Below are positions 46,755 to 57,301 of a DNA stretch of 64,000 nt, one piece after another. How positions within the stretch are numbered: the first letter of the stretch is position 1; each line of letters starts with the position of its first letter. The position numbers and the translations under genes were made by a program. This DNA is from Bisporella sp. PMI_857. Taxonomy: Eukaryota; Ascomycota; Leotiomycetes; Helotiales; Helotiaceae. The DNA lies in the NCBI GenBank assembly GCA_021307315.1, contig JAJSPD010000038.1, forward strand, positions 62,001 to 126,000. Direction: 5' to 3'. Under the pieces are notes generated by a model. That model was not told where the DNA came from. It ran no database searches and worked only from the letters and a program-made list of their open reading frames with translations.

Positions 46755-48899
46755 TTATCCAATAATTCCTGCGAGAACGATCATCACACCTCCATAAATC
46801 CCGCCACATATTAAACCCTCTCGGCCCAGAATGCTCCCTCTCACAGCCCTCGACTGAATCAATGTGAAAACTACACCACCTGCAACCAAGCCCGCAACAG
46901 TTATTCTCCCAATAAAGTTTGGTATCACGCTGAATGTAAGAATAGGCACTAGTACCGCTACAGCAATCGCGAGAGCAAGACCCGATAAACCTGGACTATC
47001 ATGATCCTCCGATCTTCGTCTCGTGAGCTCGTTTTGTTCGCCGTGCTCAAAAGCCACTGAACTGGATGCTGAAGTCTGGGTTTCTGGATTGAACGAGGGC
47101 ACATAGGGTCGCACGGTCTCGGAGCAGACAGACACGAGATCATCCGTTGGGTCTAAGAAGTGCGTTTCTGCTTCCGCAATGGGGTGTTCCGTGTGTAAAT
47201 ACTCGCGATAGTGATCAATGTCCGATGGATCCGGAGGATTCAGAGCCTGTGTCGCGTTGAAGGCACTTAGTGCTTGGTCTGCCATTGTTAGTTCATGCTG
47301 AGTGATGGATAAGAGGTGGGAATGGGGTAATATACTATATTGGTTCAACTTGAATCCTATACGTCCCAGGATATCGGTTTTATGCCACTGCAACTCCCCG
47401 CCGGCAGCTTGGGCGGCTCGACGGCTCGCTGGAACGACACTTCCTGAGAGTCCTGCACGTCGTGATTGTGTGTCGGCGTTGTCGAGACGATGGAGCTGTT
47501 CTTCAAGTTCACTGATCTCGTCTTGGAGGTGCAATAATAGTCTGTGGTTCAGTGCCTCGAACTTGCGGTACATAGGCTTGATCTTTGGTTCTTCTGATGG
47601 TGCGTTTGCGTGAGATAATCTTGAGGCAAGTAGCTCATAGCCGGTGACAGGCAGTTTCTCTGCCCGTGGTAGGCTTCTTTGTTTGATATGTTGTTGATAC
47701 CGAGGATTTAGGGGTGAATTCGCGGGCACGTATGGATACACCGTATTGCCACGGGGCATATTTGGAGTTCCGAAGCATTGGGATGTGTTGGAATAAAGAT
47801 TCTGTCGTTCCTGTGCGGCGGCCATCTGAGACGCCACCTTATCAGATGCAGGAGAGGGCGGTACGTCTGGCCCTTCCTCGTGGTCAGACCCATCTCTCAC
47901 TGAGTTCTCGGGAGAAGTCGATCGATCCGTATCGTCATTCTCGGCATGTGTTTCAGAAAAATGGTCAGAGCCATGAAAACTAGAAGACGTTGACGAGGAT
48001 GACCCAACATGGTCGAGTGATGTAGGTGATGGTAGAATTGCTAGTCGTTCCGGAGGTGCCCATTGGGCATTTTTATGTTCGTCTTCCTCATCCTCTTGTT
48101 CATTATCCTCCTCAGAATCCTCCTCAATCTCATGTACTTCCCCTTCCTCCTCACTGGCACTATCGCTAGCACTATCGCTAGCACTGTCGCCATCATCATC
48201 ACCATGACTGCCACTCCCGCTCTCACCTTCACTGTCATCTTCATTTGCCACGGGTAAGGTTAAGGTAGACTCAGTCTCTAGATAGGCAAAGACGTCTGGT
48301 GGGTCTGGAACAGCGGGAGACATTGGTGTTTCAGGGATTTCTGGCCGCGCTCCAATGCTCTTTACGCTAGGTTTGTTGATGGAGGCTTGAGTGACGGTCG
48401 AGTTGCTTCCGCTTGACCCACCAGAGTTATTTGTTGATGTCGTCAAAGATGTCAGGGTCGATATAATAGATGGAGATGTTAATTTTGATCTTGCTTGCGA
48501 TGCTAGCCTTTCATCATTGAACCCCTCTTCTCCCGACGACGACGACGACGATGCCGGGCTTGCGTTTCTATATGATTGTATCCGTGGTTGGCGGGTTCGA
48601 GGGGCATCTTCTCTTCCAGGCATTCCAGCATATTTGGTAGTACTAGTGTTCCGTTCTTCCCTCCTCGAATGGCGTCTGCGTCCGGTGCCAGACTTGTGAG
48701 ATCTCTTCGTTTTGTCCATTGCTCTGCCCGCATTCACATTTACGGGTCCAGTCGTCACTTCTCCTGTGTGTGCCTGACGATAAGAGAAGTCGTTGAGCCT
48801 ATCGTCCTCGCTTTCTGCTAGTTCCTTTTCTTGCTCTATATCATTCTCAGAGTCCTCGAGAATGCTTTCAACTGTTGGATTGCTGTATCTCGTCGTCAT
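46755..48899 (-). CDS. DUF6594-type membrane protein with long disordered N-terminus
   Basis: Single exon, 714 aa from the ATG at 48899; an in-frame GTG upstream was rejected. Residues 1-430 are Ser/Asp/Glu-rich and disordered, with acidic tracts, a Ser homopolymer (SSSSSSGEEG) and a 12-bp tandem repeat giving SDSASDSASDSA. The conserved domain begins at GYELLASRLSHANAPSEEPK and PMYRKFEALNHRLLLHLQDE. The helix around ISELEEQLHRLD is typical of the fungal DUF6594 family. Three hydrophobic segments end the protein (LALAIAVAVLVPILTFSVI, then TVAGLVAGGVVFTLI and GGIYGGVMIVLAGIIG). The function of DUF6594 is not established, so I give none. The gene is divergent from GatB, about 1 kb apart. Confidence 0.85.
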   Translation of the reverse strand: MTTRYSNPTVESILEDSENDIEQEKELAESEDDRLNDFSYRQAHTGEVTTGPVNVNAGRAMDKTKRSHKSGTGRRRHSRREERNTSTTKYAGMPGREDAPRTRQPRIQSYRNASPASSSSSSGEEGFNDERLASQARSKLTSPSIISTLTSLTTSTNNSGGSSGSNSTVTQASINKPSVKSIGARPEIPETPMSPAVPDPPDVFAYLETESTLTLPVANEDDSEGESGSGSHGDDDGDSASDSASDSASEEEGEVHEIEEDSEEDNEQEDEEDEHKNAQWAPPERLAILPSPTSLDHVGSSSSTSSSFHGSDHFSETHAENDDTDRSTSPENSVRDGSDHEEGPDVPPSPASDKVASQMAAAQERQNLYSNTSQCFGTPNMPRGNTVYPYVPANSPLNPRYQQHIKQRSLPRAEKLPVTGYELLASRLSHANAPSEEPKIKPMYRKFEALNHRLLLHLQDEISELEEQLHRLDNADTQSRRAGLSGSVVPASRRAAQAAGGELQWHKTDILGRIGFKLNQYSILPHSHLLSITQHELTMADQALSAFNATQALNPPDPSDIDHYREYLHTEHPIAEAETHFLDPTDDLVSVCSETVRPYVPSFNPETQTSASSSVAFEHGEQNELTRRRSEDHDSPGLSGLALAIAVAVLVPILTFSVIPNFIGRITVAGLVAGGVVFTLIQSRAVRGSILGREGLICGGIYGGVMIVLAGIIG
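48157..48191 (-). repeat. 12-bp coding tandem repeat (SDSA)
   Basis: Nearly three copies of a 12-bp unit (CACTATCGCTAG) in the acidic tract of the DUF6594 protein. Confidence 0.8.
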
Positions 48900-49249
48900 A
48901 TTAGTCCTGGATAAGGTCAGCACCACTTCAAGCCACGAAAGCTGAGCTATATCAGACGCGTTATGGCAGGGCGAACCTTGATATTGATAGATCCGTGCCA
49001 GCGGATATAAATTTAGCGGTGAGGTATTGAGAATGCAAGGGATGACCCGGCTAGAAACTGTTGATTGACATGATAGTGATCAAAGTAGCGACAGCGAAGA
49101 GATGTTGATGTTGAAAAGCACTATATGGGTGAGTATACCTCCTCTCCAGATGCCCCCTTCTCACATTCCCTCCCTTGTTCCAGCCCTGTTTCAAGATTTA
49201 TTTTGGTCTTGGAGGGGGGGGGTGTGGTGTGAGTAAGTGTAAGTGGTGT

Positions 49250-49285
<36 letters not shown>

Positions 49286-49934
49286 AGGGCGTCTGTGCGG
49301 TCAGCTTATTTCCCGGGTCTCTGGGGTTTAAACGGGCTGGTCCGCTAAGGTCAGTCAGGCCTGTTTACGCACACCTTCGGTTCGGCTTAGACAGCACGGG
49401 TATTAGGTTGAATCACTAACAGCGGGGAGCTTAACCTGATCACCATTTTCAAGAGACTCTTCTCGTTGATACCTAATCACTGCAATTGTAGTTGATGCTG
49501 ATGGCTAAACAGAATTATCTCATCACAAACGACTCACTGTATGTCCCCCCCCTTCGCCCTCCAATCCTACTCTCGCCTTACCCTATCTAATCTACCTAGG
49601 TGACGTGCCGCCATTCTACTCGACAGGTCGTCATCAGCAAATTCGCCTTGCCCTCTTTTTTTTCTCTCGCCGCGGCCAATACAACATTAACACATTCCGC
49701 CAGCCACACCTGCCCAACCCGAAAGCCGTTCACCAGCGAGAATCCTTCTGTCTTCATGCATCAGAGAGTCATATCCATCCCGTTGACCAAGGCTCCACGA
49801 ATCGGGTACGTCGCAAACTGTCGCGCTTTATTTGATTGAAGCCTGGCCGCCATCTGGGCTTAATCACAAGCTTGACTGCCTGATAATCTCAGTACCCAGC
49901 ACTTGACAAGTTTTTCTTCTTTTTGACGTGCAGC
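48900..49934. other. Divergent promoter region of DUF6594 and GatB genes
   Basis: Contains a G-run (49211-49222), a (GT)n microsatellite, and, on the right, a possible 5' leader of GatB with several intron-like GT/AG pairs (for example GTATGT at 49540 and CCTAG near 49600). No separate gene supported. Confidence 0.5.
49252..49280. repeat. (GT)n microsatellite
   Basis: About 14 GT units, continuing in degenerate form as CGTGT. Confidence 0.9.
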
Positions 49935-51881
49935 ATGCGGATCCCAACACCCATGCTACGAAAATATCTATTGGAGGGAAGGTTCTCTACTACTGGATGC
50001 CTGAGCTCACACGCTTCCGGGCGGATCTCTGGTCAGAGATGTTACGCAGGACGGACACTATACACGGATGCCGGGTCTGCAGATCCCAATCCCAATCCCA
50101 CGATCCCGTTCCGTAAACAATTGAAAGATGAGGCAAAGTTGCGGAAAGCCCAATTGAAGAAGAAGCCAAAGAGAAATCCTTCGTTAGAGAAATGGGAGTT
50201 GACAGTCGGGATAGAGATTCACGCGCAATTGAATACACCGCGGAAGTTGTTCTCTGCTGCTGCCTCAACGATAAACGATGCGCCGAATACACGGGTCGCT
50301 TTGTTCGATATGGCAATGCCAGGCTCCCAACCTATATTTCAAAAGGAGACGTTGATACCAGCTATTCGGGCAGCCTTGGCGCTTAACTGTAATATTCAGA
50401 ATCGGAGCAAATTCGATAGAAAGCATTACTTTCATTGGGACCAACCATCGGGATACCAGATCACCCAATACTATGAACCTTTTGCCAAGAACGGATACAT
50501 TGAGCTATTTGCACATGATGGTATCGCGAAAGAAGACGCAGATAATGGGCCAATCCGAATTGGGATCAAGCAGGTGCAAATGGAACAAGATACCGCCAAA
50601 ACCAGCACTCAACCAGGGGGCGTTCACTTATTGGACTTTAATAGGTCTGGGCTACCTCTGATAGAGATCATTACCCTGCCAGAATTTCATCACCCAGAAA
50701 CTGCTGCAGCTTTTGTGAAGAAAATCCAGATTTTGCTAAATGCTGTTGATGCATGTGTTCTGGGAATGGAAAGCGGTGGATTGAGAGCAGATGTCAATGT
50801 TTCTGTACGCGAAAGGCATCGTGATCATGAAGGCGGCCGTTCGCTTGGTCAAAGAACAGAGATCAAGAATCTCAGCAGCTTCAAGGCAGTCGAAGATGCT
50901 ATTATAGCAGAGAGAGATCGGCAGATTGAGCTACTCGAGGCTGGTGGGATTGTTGAAGGCGAGACTAGAGGCTGGACGATCGGAAGTACAGAGACAGTTC
51001 GGCTCCGAGGTAAAGAAGGGGAAGTTGACTATCGCTATATGCCTGATCCTGATCTTGCACCCGTCTTCATTGGTGATAAGCTTATCCAGTATCTGAAGTC
51101 GACCATGGGCGTCCTGCCTCATGATGAGATTGATCTCCTCGCGTCGACATATTCTTTAACGATGAAAGACGCGAAGTCTCTCGTATCTCTTGATAATGGG
51201 TACAGGGCCGAATATTTCCGTAACGTGGTGGATTACTTGGTAGCTTTTGCGCAAGACAAGTCTTCTGGTACACCCGAGGAGCAGCAAATGGGCTTAGACC
51301 AGCAAGGAAAGACACCAATGACACAACCGACGAAAGGATATCAACCCCCTGAAGCACAAATGCTCAACGAATCTGCTCTGTACAGTCCTGAGATGTTTTC
51401 GAGACTTGGGAAATTGGCTGGAAACTGGGTTTTGCATGAAGTTGGAGCTGTCATTGCGGGGAAGGAAGACAATTACTTAGAGATTACCTACCAAGGTTTC
51501 TCTCGTATTCTTCCTCACACTGAACTCGCCAAATTGATCCACTATCTTGACACGAAACGCATTACTGGAAGGACTGCCAAATACATATTATCAACCCTCT
51601 TGAGAGACGATAAAGGGGGAAATGATATTTCAGTCGAGTATATTGTTGAAAAAGAGAATCTATGGTTTATTCCACTAACTGAAACTGAGTATGTCGAGCT
51701 GGCGCTCAAAGTTTTCGATGAAAAAATCGTCGCAGAGATCTTGAATGGAAAAGAAGGAAAGATCAACTATCTTGTAGGACAGATGATGCAGCAGGGGGAA
51801 AAGGGGAAAGTTGATGCTGAAGAAGCAACTAGGATTATGAAAAGGGAAATTGAACGAGTACGAAATCAGGCATCAGCATGA
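49935..51881 (+). CDS. PET112: Mitochondrial glutamyl-tRNA(Gln) amidotransferase subunit B
   Basis: Single exon, 648 aa from the ATG at 49935 (or 49953, MLRKYLLEGRFSTTG); an in-frame TTG at 49923 was rejected. A CAG right before the ATG could also be an intron acceptor, so an extra upstream exon is possible. The N-terminus is a mitochondrial presequence rich in Arg and Ser. GatB signatures follow: WELTVGIEIHAQLNTPRKLF, the catalytic-domain HWDQPSGYQITQYYEPFAKN, LLDFNRSGLPLIEI and DVNVSVRER. The YqeY-like tRNA-binding tail begins about residue 490. With GatA and a small third subunit it amidates Glu-tRNA(Gln) in mitochondria. Confidence 0.95.
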   Translation: MRIPTPMLRKYLLEGRFSTTGCLSSHASGRISGQRCYAGRTLYTDAGSADPNPNPTIPFRKQLKDEAKLRKAQLKKKPKRNPSLEKWELTVGIEIHAQLNTPRKLFSAAASTINDAPNTRVALFDMAMPGSQPIFQKETLIPAIRAALALNCNIQNRSKFDRKHYFHWDQPSGYQITQYYEPFAKNGYIELFAHDGIAKEDADNGPIRIGIKQVQMEQDTAKTSTQPGGVHLLDFNRSGLPLIEIITLPEFHHPETAAAFVKKIQILLNAVDACVLGMESGGLRADVNVSVRERHRDHEGGRSLGQRTEIKNLSSFKAVEDAIIAERDRQIELLEAGGIVEGETRGWTIGSTETVRLRGKEGEVDYRYMPDPDLAPVFIGDKLIQYLKSTMGVLPHDEIDLLASTYSLTMKDAKSLVSLDNGYRAEYFRNVVDYLVAFAQDKSSGTPEEQQMGLDQQGKTPMTQPTKGYQPPEAQMLNESALYSPEMFSRLGKLAGNWVLHEVGAVIAGKEDNYLEITYQGFSRILPHTELAKLIHYLDTKRITGRTAKYILSTLLRDDKGGNDISVEYIVEKENLWFIPLTETEYVELALKVFDEKIVAEILNGKEGKINYLVGQMMQQGEKGKVDAEEATRIMKREIERVRNQASA

Positions 51882-52947
51882 GGGTGAGCGAGGGATACGA
51901 TGAAAACCCCTTCTTCAAGGACTGTGAAACCTTCTGTCGCCAACATACCTGATCGCCAAGAATATTTTGACAGTGCCAGGATGCCTTGAGGATTGGGTTC
52001 CTTTATATGGAATTTTGATGTCTGCGGAAATGGAACTATCCATGTTAAAGAAGCATATCATGCCATCACTCGGCGCTCTCCAGGTACTGCTACGCTTCAA
52101 TCTAAGCTTGTGACTCGAAGTTGTACAGATCCTTTTATCGCATTTGTGGGCTGCTAACGGCCCACAAGTCCCGAACTATAGTATCGTGTAAATAAGTACC
52201 ACAAAATAGTTAGAACCTCCAATACCGGATGTTATAGTTCCGGTATGAATAGAATGCCCTTCACCTGAATATGCGTCCCCTTCCTTGCTGGAAACATCTG
52301 AGATCTGCAGCCATAGTATTTATAAAACTTGGCTTGTACATGACTCTACGGCTTCAAACTCGGCGACAGTGCCCCCATCTAACCCTGATTGACGCTAACC
52401 AAGAAAGTTCAGGGGCTCAAGCGAGCATGTAGAAGTCACGAGATCTGCTGTCAGCGCATGGTTCTGGGGAACGGTTGGGTTGGAAATGCATGATGCTTGC
52501 ACGTCTCTGCAAGGCAGACTTGCTCTGTGAGGGATATTGGACTGACGTGGCGCATTCATGATATTGGTTGTACTCTGAGGAGCAGGCCCTTTTCCAGCAA
52601 TGCTAACTATGCTGAACATTACCTTGAATGTACTGTGGAGCATAAGACTGTGAGTGTTGTGGACAGTCATATTTCAATAGAATTGACCAATACTATTTGT
52701 ATATACCTATATACCTATATACATGTTGTTTTATTCTGTCTTGCGTGCTTCACAAAGCAACTCTATGCTGGATGCGCCATTGAGACATGGTGGCTTAAGC
52801 GGCTCAGCAAGGCGACCTGCTGCCTGCTTAATGGTCGTTCGGAGTTCTTGGCTAGCACTCTACTATGAATGCATGTCAATATCTCACTTTCAATCCTTGT
52901 TTCATCTCTATTTGCTTATTACATGTACGTTTTGCAGAAACCTTAAC
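51882..52947. other. Intergenic between GatB and F-box-like gene
   Basis: Plus-strand open frame continues upstream of the next gene's ATG (from 52723) but is not family-like. A minus-strand frame near 52395-52670 is unconvincing. Nothing else seen. Confidence 0.5.
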
Positions 52948-53772
52948 ATGGAATACAGTTTTGCTAAGCTGGCGTTGACCCGTCCTGCCTACCCACCACT
53001 ACCAGACTTTCCGCCACCCTTGATTTCCACACCGGCTCCGCCATTACAGGAAGAAGCTCCGGTGCAGCCGTTTGCCTTCCTCGCTCTTCCAATCGAGATC
53101 CGCCTCCTCATCTACCGCCTCCTTCTCCTGAGCAACAGTGCAATAAGCTACATCCCGTCGCGCCTACACCCTGCCATCCTGGCCACGTGCCGCCAAATCA
53201 ATTCGGAGGCACGAGAGGTGCTGTACGGCGAGAACACGTTCTGGATCGGCGTGACCAGTTCCAGTTGCCTAAGTTACGCGATCCATTTTCCGAGGACGCC
53301 ATGGCCGAGCTACGGGTTCATGCGCTGCTGGGATGCGTGGTATCCAGCACAGCCGCCGAAACCAAGATCCAAGGGCTTTATCTCCTACCAACCGCCTCTT
53401 GAAGCCAGGATGGGATGGCTGTATGCGAGCAGTTTCAAGGACATGAGAAGATTCAAGGTCACGATCGGGCTGCATAAGCCGCAGGACGACGCGTTTGCGG
53501 AGGTCGAGATCGCGGTGCAGGTGCTGGGCGACTTTCTGGCGAAGATCCCTGGGTTGGATTATTTACATGTTGCGGTCCTAGGGGCGGGAGCCGTTGGAGC
53601 TTTAAGAGGTTTGGACCATAGCCCTAGAACACCGTCTATTGCCTCAACATGGACTGAATTCCCAATGGGAGGCTTCAGGCAGCTGAAAAATGTGGGGATT
53701 GCCATCTTCGAAGGCTTCCCAGCGGAGCAGGCATCTGAATTGAGCGCGAAAGTCAGGGAACTGCGTCCCTAG
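52948..53772 (+). CDS. Fungal F-box-like (DUF7730-type) protein
   Basis: 274 aa from the ATG at 52948, MEYSFAKLALTRPAYPPL. The conserved core is FAFLALPIEIRLLIYRLLL and then PAILATCRQINSEAREVLYG, the F-box-like pattern of a large, lineage-expanded family in filamentous ascomycetes. A Pro-rich N-terminus (PPLPDFPPPLISTPAPP) precedes it. The second half lacks an obvious repeat. Such proteins may act as SCF adaptors, but most are untested, and I infer no target. The GC content of this gene is higher than its flanks. It is convergent with CMR1. Confidence 0.75.
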   Translation: MEYSFAKLALTRPAYPPLPDFPPPLISTPAPPLQEEAPVQPFAFLALPIEIRLLIYRLLLLSNSAISYIPSRLHPAILATCRQINSEAREVLYGENTFWIGVTSSSCLSYAIHFPRTPWPSYGFMRCWDAWYPAQPPKPRSKGFISYQPPLEARMGWLYASSFKDMRRFKVTIGLHKPQDDAFAEVEIAVQVLGDFLAKIPGLDYLHVAVLGAGAVGALRGLDHSPRTPSIASTWTEFPMGGFRQLKNVGIAIFEGFPAEQASELSAKVRELRP

Positions 53773-54687
53773 CTTTTACGGGTGGTGTTGATAATTAGGG
53801 CGAGAAGGATCGGAAGTTTGTTGTTATCCAGTTCTGTACTGGTGGAGCGTTGTGTAGCCCTAAGTGGGTTTGAGGGGAATAGTAGGATGGCTTCTAATGA
53901 CAACCAATGGTCAGAGCAGTGACTCGTCTTTCTCATTGCAATAACAGCGTACACTAAGGGGAGTTTTATAGCTACATCAGAACCAGTTTCTGTGCTGTAA
54001 GCCATTAGAATGCCTGATGTTGAAGTCCGAATCGATCCACAGTGGCAGGGTCCCATCAATTGGTGTTTACATATTTCGCAAATCACGGATTCTCATGATG
54101 GTGATTCCGAGAGCGATAGAGTCTCGGAAGAAAATGTAGTCAATTTCGTGCTGCTCGCATACTGTGGCACCAGGTATCAGCGACCGCCTCAGAACATACA
54201 GGTACGCGGGCAGGTGTAGCCTTTTAAACGCTGATTGAGTATGAACGGATGGAATTGCAAATGACGTTCGATAGTGCAGCCTAGATAGAAGAGGAATATT
54301 CTGGGAACCAGAATGATATAGCTGTAGGGTTATTCGGCTGCTCGCCCGGCTCAAGCCGTGGCCGATATACAATCTCTCCTAATAAATCTAGGCGACCGTT
54401 GGATCTTCACCAGTTTAGAGCGATGTACGAGCGAGCGGGTACTGCATATACAGTTCGGTCTGGTCAATATTTAACAGACTTGGATATGCGTCTCTTTAAT
54501 AGCCGTAGGAAAGCTTTAAGATAAAGGTGAATCACACATACAATCAAAACAACCAGACAGCTGCATGCTGAAGGTACATGTACATGTCCTGATATATAAT
54601 TACAAATCGAGTTTACCTTTCATTTGAGCCCCCAAAATTACGCCATTTACTTCCCCAACCATTCTTGAAGAAGTCTGTAATAAGATC
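53773..54687. other. Intergenic, convergent 3' flanks
   Basis: No gene, RNA or repeat recognised between the F-box-like gene and CMR1. Confidence 0.55.
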
Positions 54688-56297
54688 TCACATCCAAAGA
54701 CAAAGCTTACCACTCGCAGTTCCGCCTGCCACCCAATCCTTTGTTGGGTGGAAGTGAGCAACAGCTGGTACTGCTGTAATTCCGTCACCTCCAAGTTGCG
54801 CCAATTGCTCTCCGTCACTTGAATATACGTCCACAAATCGATTCATGTTGCCAATGACAAATTTCTGAATGCCATCTTGAGGTTGGAGCTGCCACTGCGG
54901 TTTCAGAATGGTGACCCATCGTCCCGTCTGGTTATTGTGCTTAATTATGGAGCTTGGCTCCATGGCCTTTTTATCAAGATCATGTCCAATTTGCCACGAC
55001 CCGGCGTCGAGGAATGAATGAATTTTGATGGTATCATCGTAGGAAGAGGTTGCTACATGACCAGCTGGAGACCACGAAGGATGGGATACGGATAGTCGAG
55101 ATTCGTGTTCTCCCATTAGATTTGGTATCCTCGACTCTCCTTTTCCAGTTATTTTCCGTAGATCCCAGATTTTGAGAGTCCGGTCAAGGGAGGCTGTAGC
55201 TACCAGATGAGGACGTAGTGGATGTAAGGTAAATCCGCCAATTTTCTTATCTGTAAGTTGCCAGATCTCTGTGTCATTTGGTGTTCGTAAATCGTGACGA
55301 CCAAATTCACCCTCCAGGGTAGAGAACATTAGCAGATCTGGGTCTGAGGATGGAATGGCAATGCTTGAAATGCCCATACTCATATCTAGAGAATTTGGCG
55401 CGAATACTTCTACCGCAACTTCTTTTTGTAGATCTAACCTCCGTACGGATGAATCATACGAGCCTGAGACTACTGAGTTTCCATCTGCCGGAAAGACGAA
55501 CGAAGTGATCGACCTTGCATGGACCTTAAAGGCTGTAACGGCAGGCTCAGTCTCATCCTCATCTTCGTCCTCATCTTCATTCTTGATCTCGGGGCCGGCT
55601 TGTGACGCATCAAATATTCCCAGGTTACCCAATTTATCACCTGCAAAGATGAGGGGCTTTTCCTCAGTTGGGTGGAACCCAAGTGCATATATTCTTTCTG
55701 GAGTAATTTTGATTCCTGTGATGGTATGTTAGGCATAAAGAAAGATATCGAAAAGGCGACTGGCTTACTATTTGGCTCAAACCCCTCGTATAAGTCCAGG
55801 GCGCTCATCCTTTCTCTCAATGCTTTAAGTCCTTCATCTGTGGTCTCCTTTATATCATCTTCACCAAATGTTCTAAGATTTGGCTGGGCGCCTCTCATGA
55901 TACCGGAGAGAAAGCCATCGTCTTTGTTCCACTTCTTCCCTTCCGCGACAGCATCTTTTATATTGATATCTCCGGAAACACGCTGCCTCTTTGCCGCTGA
56001 GACTTCCTTTGCATACGCTTCTTCAACCTCAGCTTTGCGCTTTGCGGTCTCGCTATCAGCTTCGATTCCGGCTCGGCGCAAACTTGTCCTTCGAGGTTCC
56101 GTATACTCCTTTTTTACAGCTGCAGTTCTCTTTCGAGCAGCAGTAGGTTTTGGTTTTGGGGTAGGCTTCGGCGCAATCTTTTGAGCTGTAGTACTTAGAT
56201 CCTTAAGCATTGCTTGGTTAGCGGCGATGTTCTCTAGCCGCTTGCGCTCGAAGGCGCTCATCTCAGGCTTCTCCTTCTTTGGTCGTCCTGGAGGCAT
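54688..56297 (-). CDS. CMR1: CMR1/WDR76-family WD40 DNA-damage-associated protein
   Basis: Two exons (56297-55769 and 55715-54688; 53-nt intron), 518 aa. The start is MPPGRPKKEKPEMSAFERKR, with the conserved FERKRLENIAANQAML block and a Lys/Pro-rich AT-hook-like N-terminus (PKPTPKPKPTAARKR). A WD40 propeller follows: KLGNLGIFDASQAGP, FVFPADGNSVVSGSYDSSVR, ATASLDRTLKIWDLR and DGNMNRF-type last blade, ending GTASGKLCLWM. An acidic run (NEDEDEDEDETEP) interrupts blade 2. Yeast Cmr1 (human WDR76) binds UV-damaged DNA in vitro and accumulates in intranuclear quality-control sites during replication stress. An MCB sits in the promoter. It is divergent from VID27. Confidence 0.93.
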
Positions 56298-56363
56298 CTT
56301 GCTTATCACGTTGAGACGAGTAGTAATGTATTGTATTGTATTGTGGTTGCTTATAGATTGGTA

Positions 56364-56369
56364 ACGCGT
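56364..56369. promoter_or_regulatory. Perfect MCB (ACGCGT) upstream of CMR1
   Basis: GGTAACGCGTC lies 67-72 bp upstream of the CMR1 ATG. ACGCGT is the MluI cell-cycle box recognised by MBF in fungi, which drives G1/S genes. Confidence 0.5.
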
Positions 56370-56427
56370 CATTCAAACACGAAAAGTCGCGCCGCAGAGT
56401 CACCCTGGCGAAAGTAGGTTACCAGAT

Positions 56428-56433
56428 CACGTG
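56428..56433. promoter_or_regulatory. CACGTG element upstream of CMR1
   Basis: ATCACGTG lies about 130 bp upstream of the CMR1 ATG. It is a candidate bHLH site of the same form as at 9874. Confidence 0.25.
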
Positions 56434-57301
56434 CAAACCACTTAAAGCCTTCTGCCACCAATGACTTCTGTTTTCTTCCTAATATCCTGAGCATCCTCCA
56501 AGTCAATGATAGATTTATATCTTCAAGATTGGGGAATTCCCTACAACACCCGCGAAAGAATTTTTGAACCTGCATAAAGAGTCACTAAAGTACCAGAAAT
56601 GAGCCTCATACAGATCAACATAAGAGTACAGGGGAGGAAGTCCGCGATTGACTATTTTGAGAAATAAAAAAACAGTAGTCGAGTCACCTCATGTAAGAAG
56701 ACGCCATCCAAGCCAGATAGCACATAGGGGATCCTGCTACTCAAAAGACATATCTCAAAAAAGACCTATGCCTATTAGAAGAGCTACAGATATATCAATT
56801 ACTATTTGTATTAGGTGACCGTATAAATGTTCATGCAGTGCAAGCATAAGTCAATTTAAACCTAGATGCCTAGCAGGTACAACTAGGCAGAACATCCTCA
56901 TTGAACCACTCTTCTTGCAAAACTGGGTCTCTAATATTGCGTCTGGGGGAAACGTGTTACCCTCTGGCCACCAACTGCTCAAACTGCCTAATGGGTGTCC
57001 AATAAAGAGCAGAAAAGGTGGCTTTGAGCATCAACTGAAACTATTAATCAACAAACAAGACTTGCCCCTTCGGCAAGCCTTACACACGTGACTGTCTACG
57101 CCACTTCAAGTCTTGGCTGAATTATGACGCCACAGGAGTAGAGTTCCCCTCCATGATTTTGAGGCAAAGTTGTTTGGAATTCACCAACACAAAACCGTTT
57201 GCTCTCAACATTTTCGTGAAACATAATCGAGTAAAAGGATCGGAAAAGCCATCCTATCAGATAAGCTGAGTTAACTTTCTCTCTTAGGAGAAAGCATTAA
57301 T
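56434..57301. other. Divergent region between CMR1 and VID27
   Basis: No gene seen. The right-hand side contains the VID27 promoter. Confidence 0.55.

Noticed and set aside
49492..49700. Possible mini-gene starting ATGGCTAAACAG with GTATGT donor
   Set aside because: Either acceptor choice gives only 13-31 codons; more likely part of the GatB leader.
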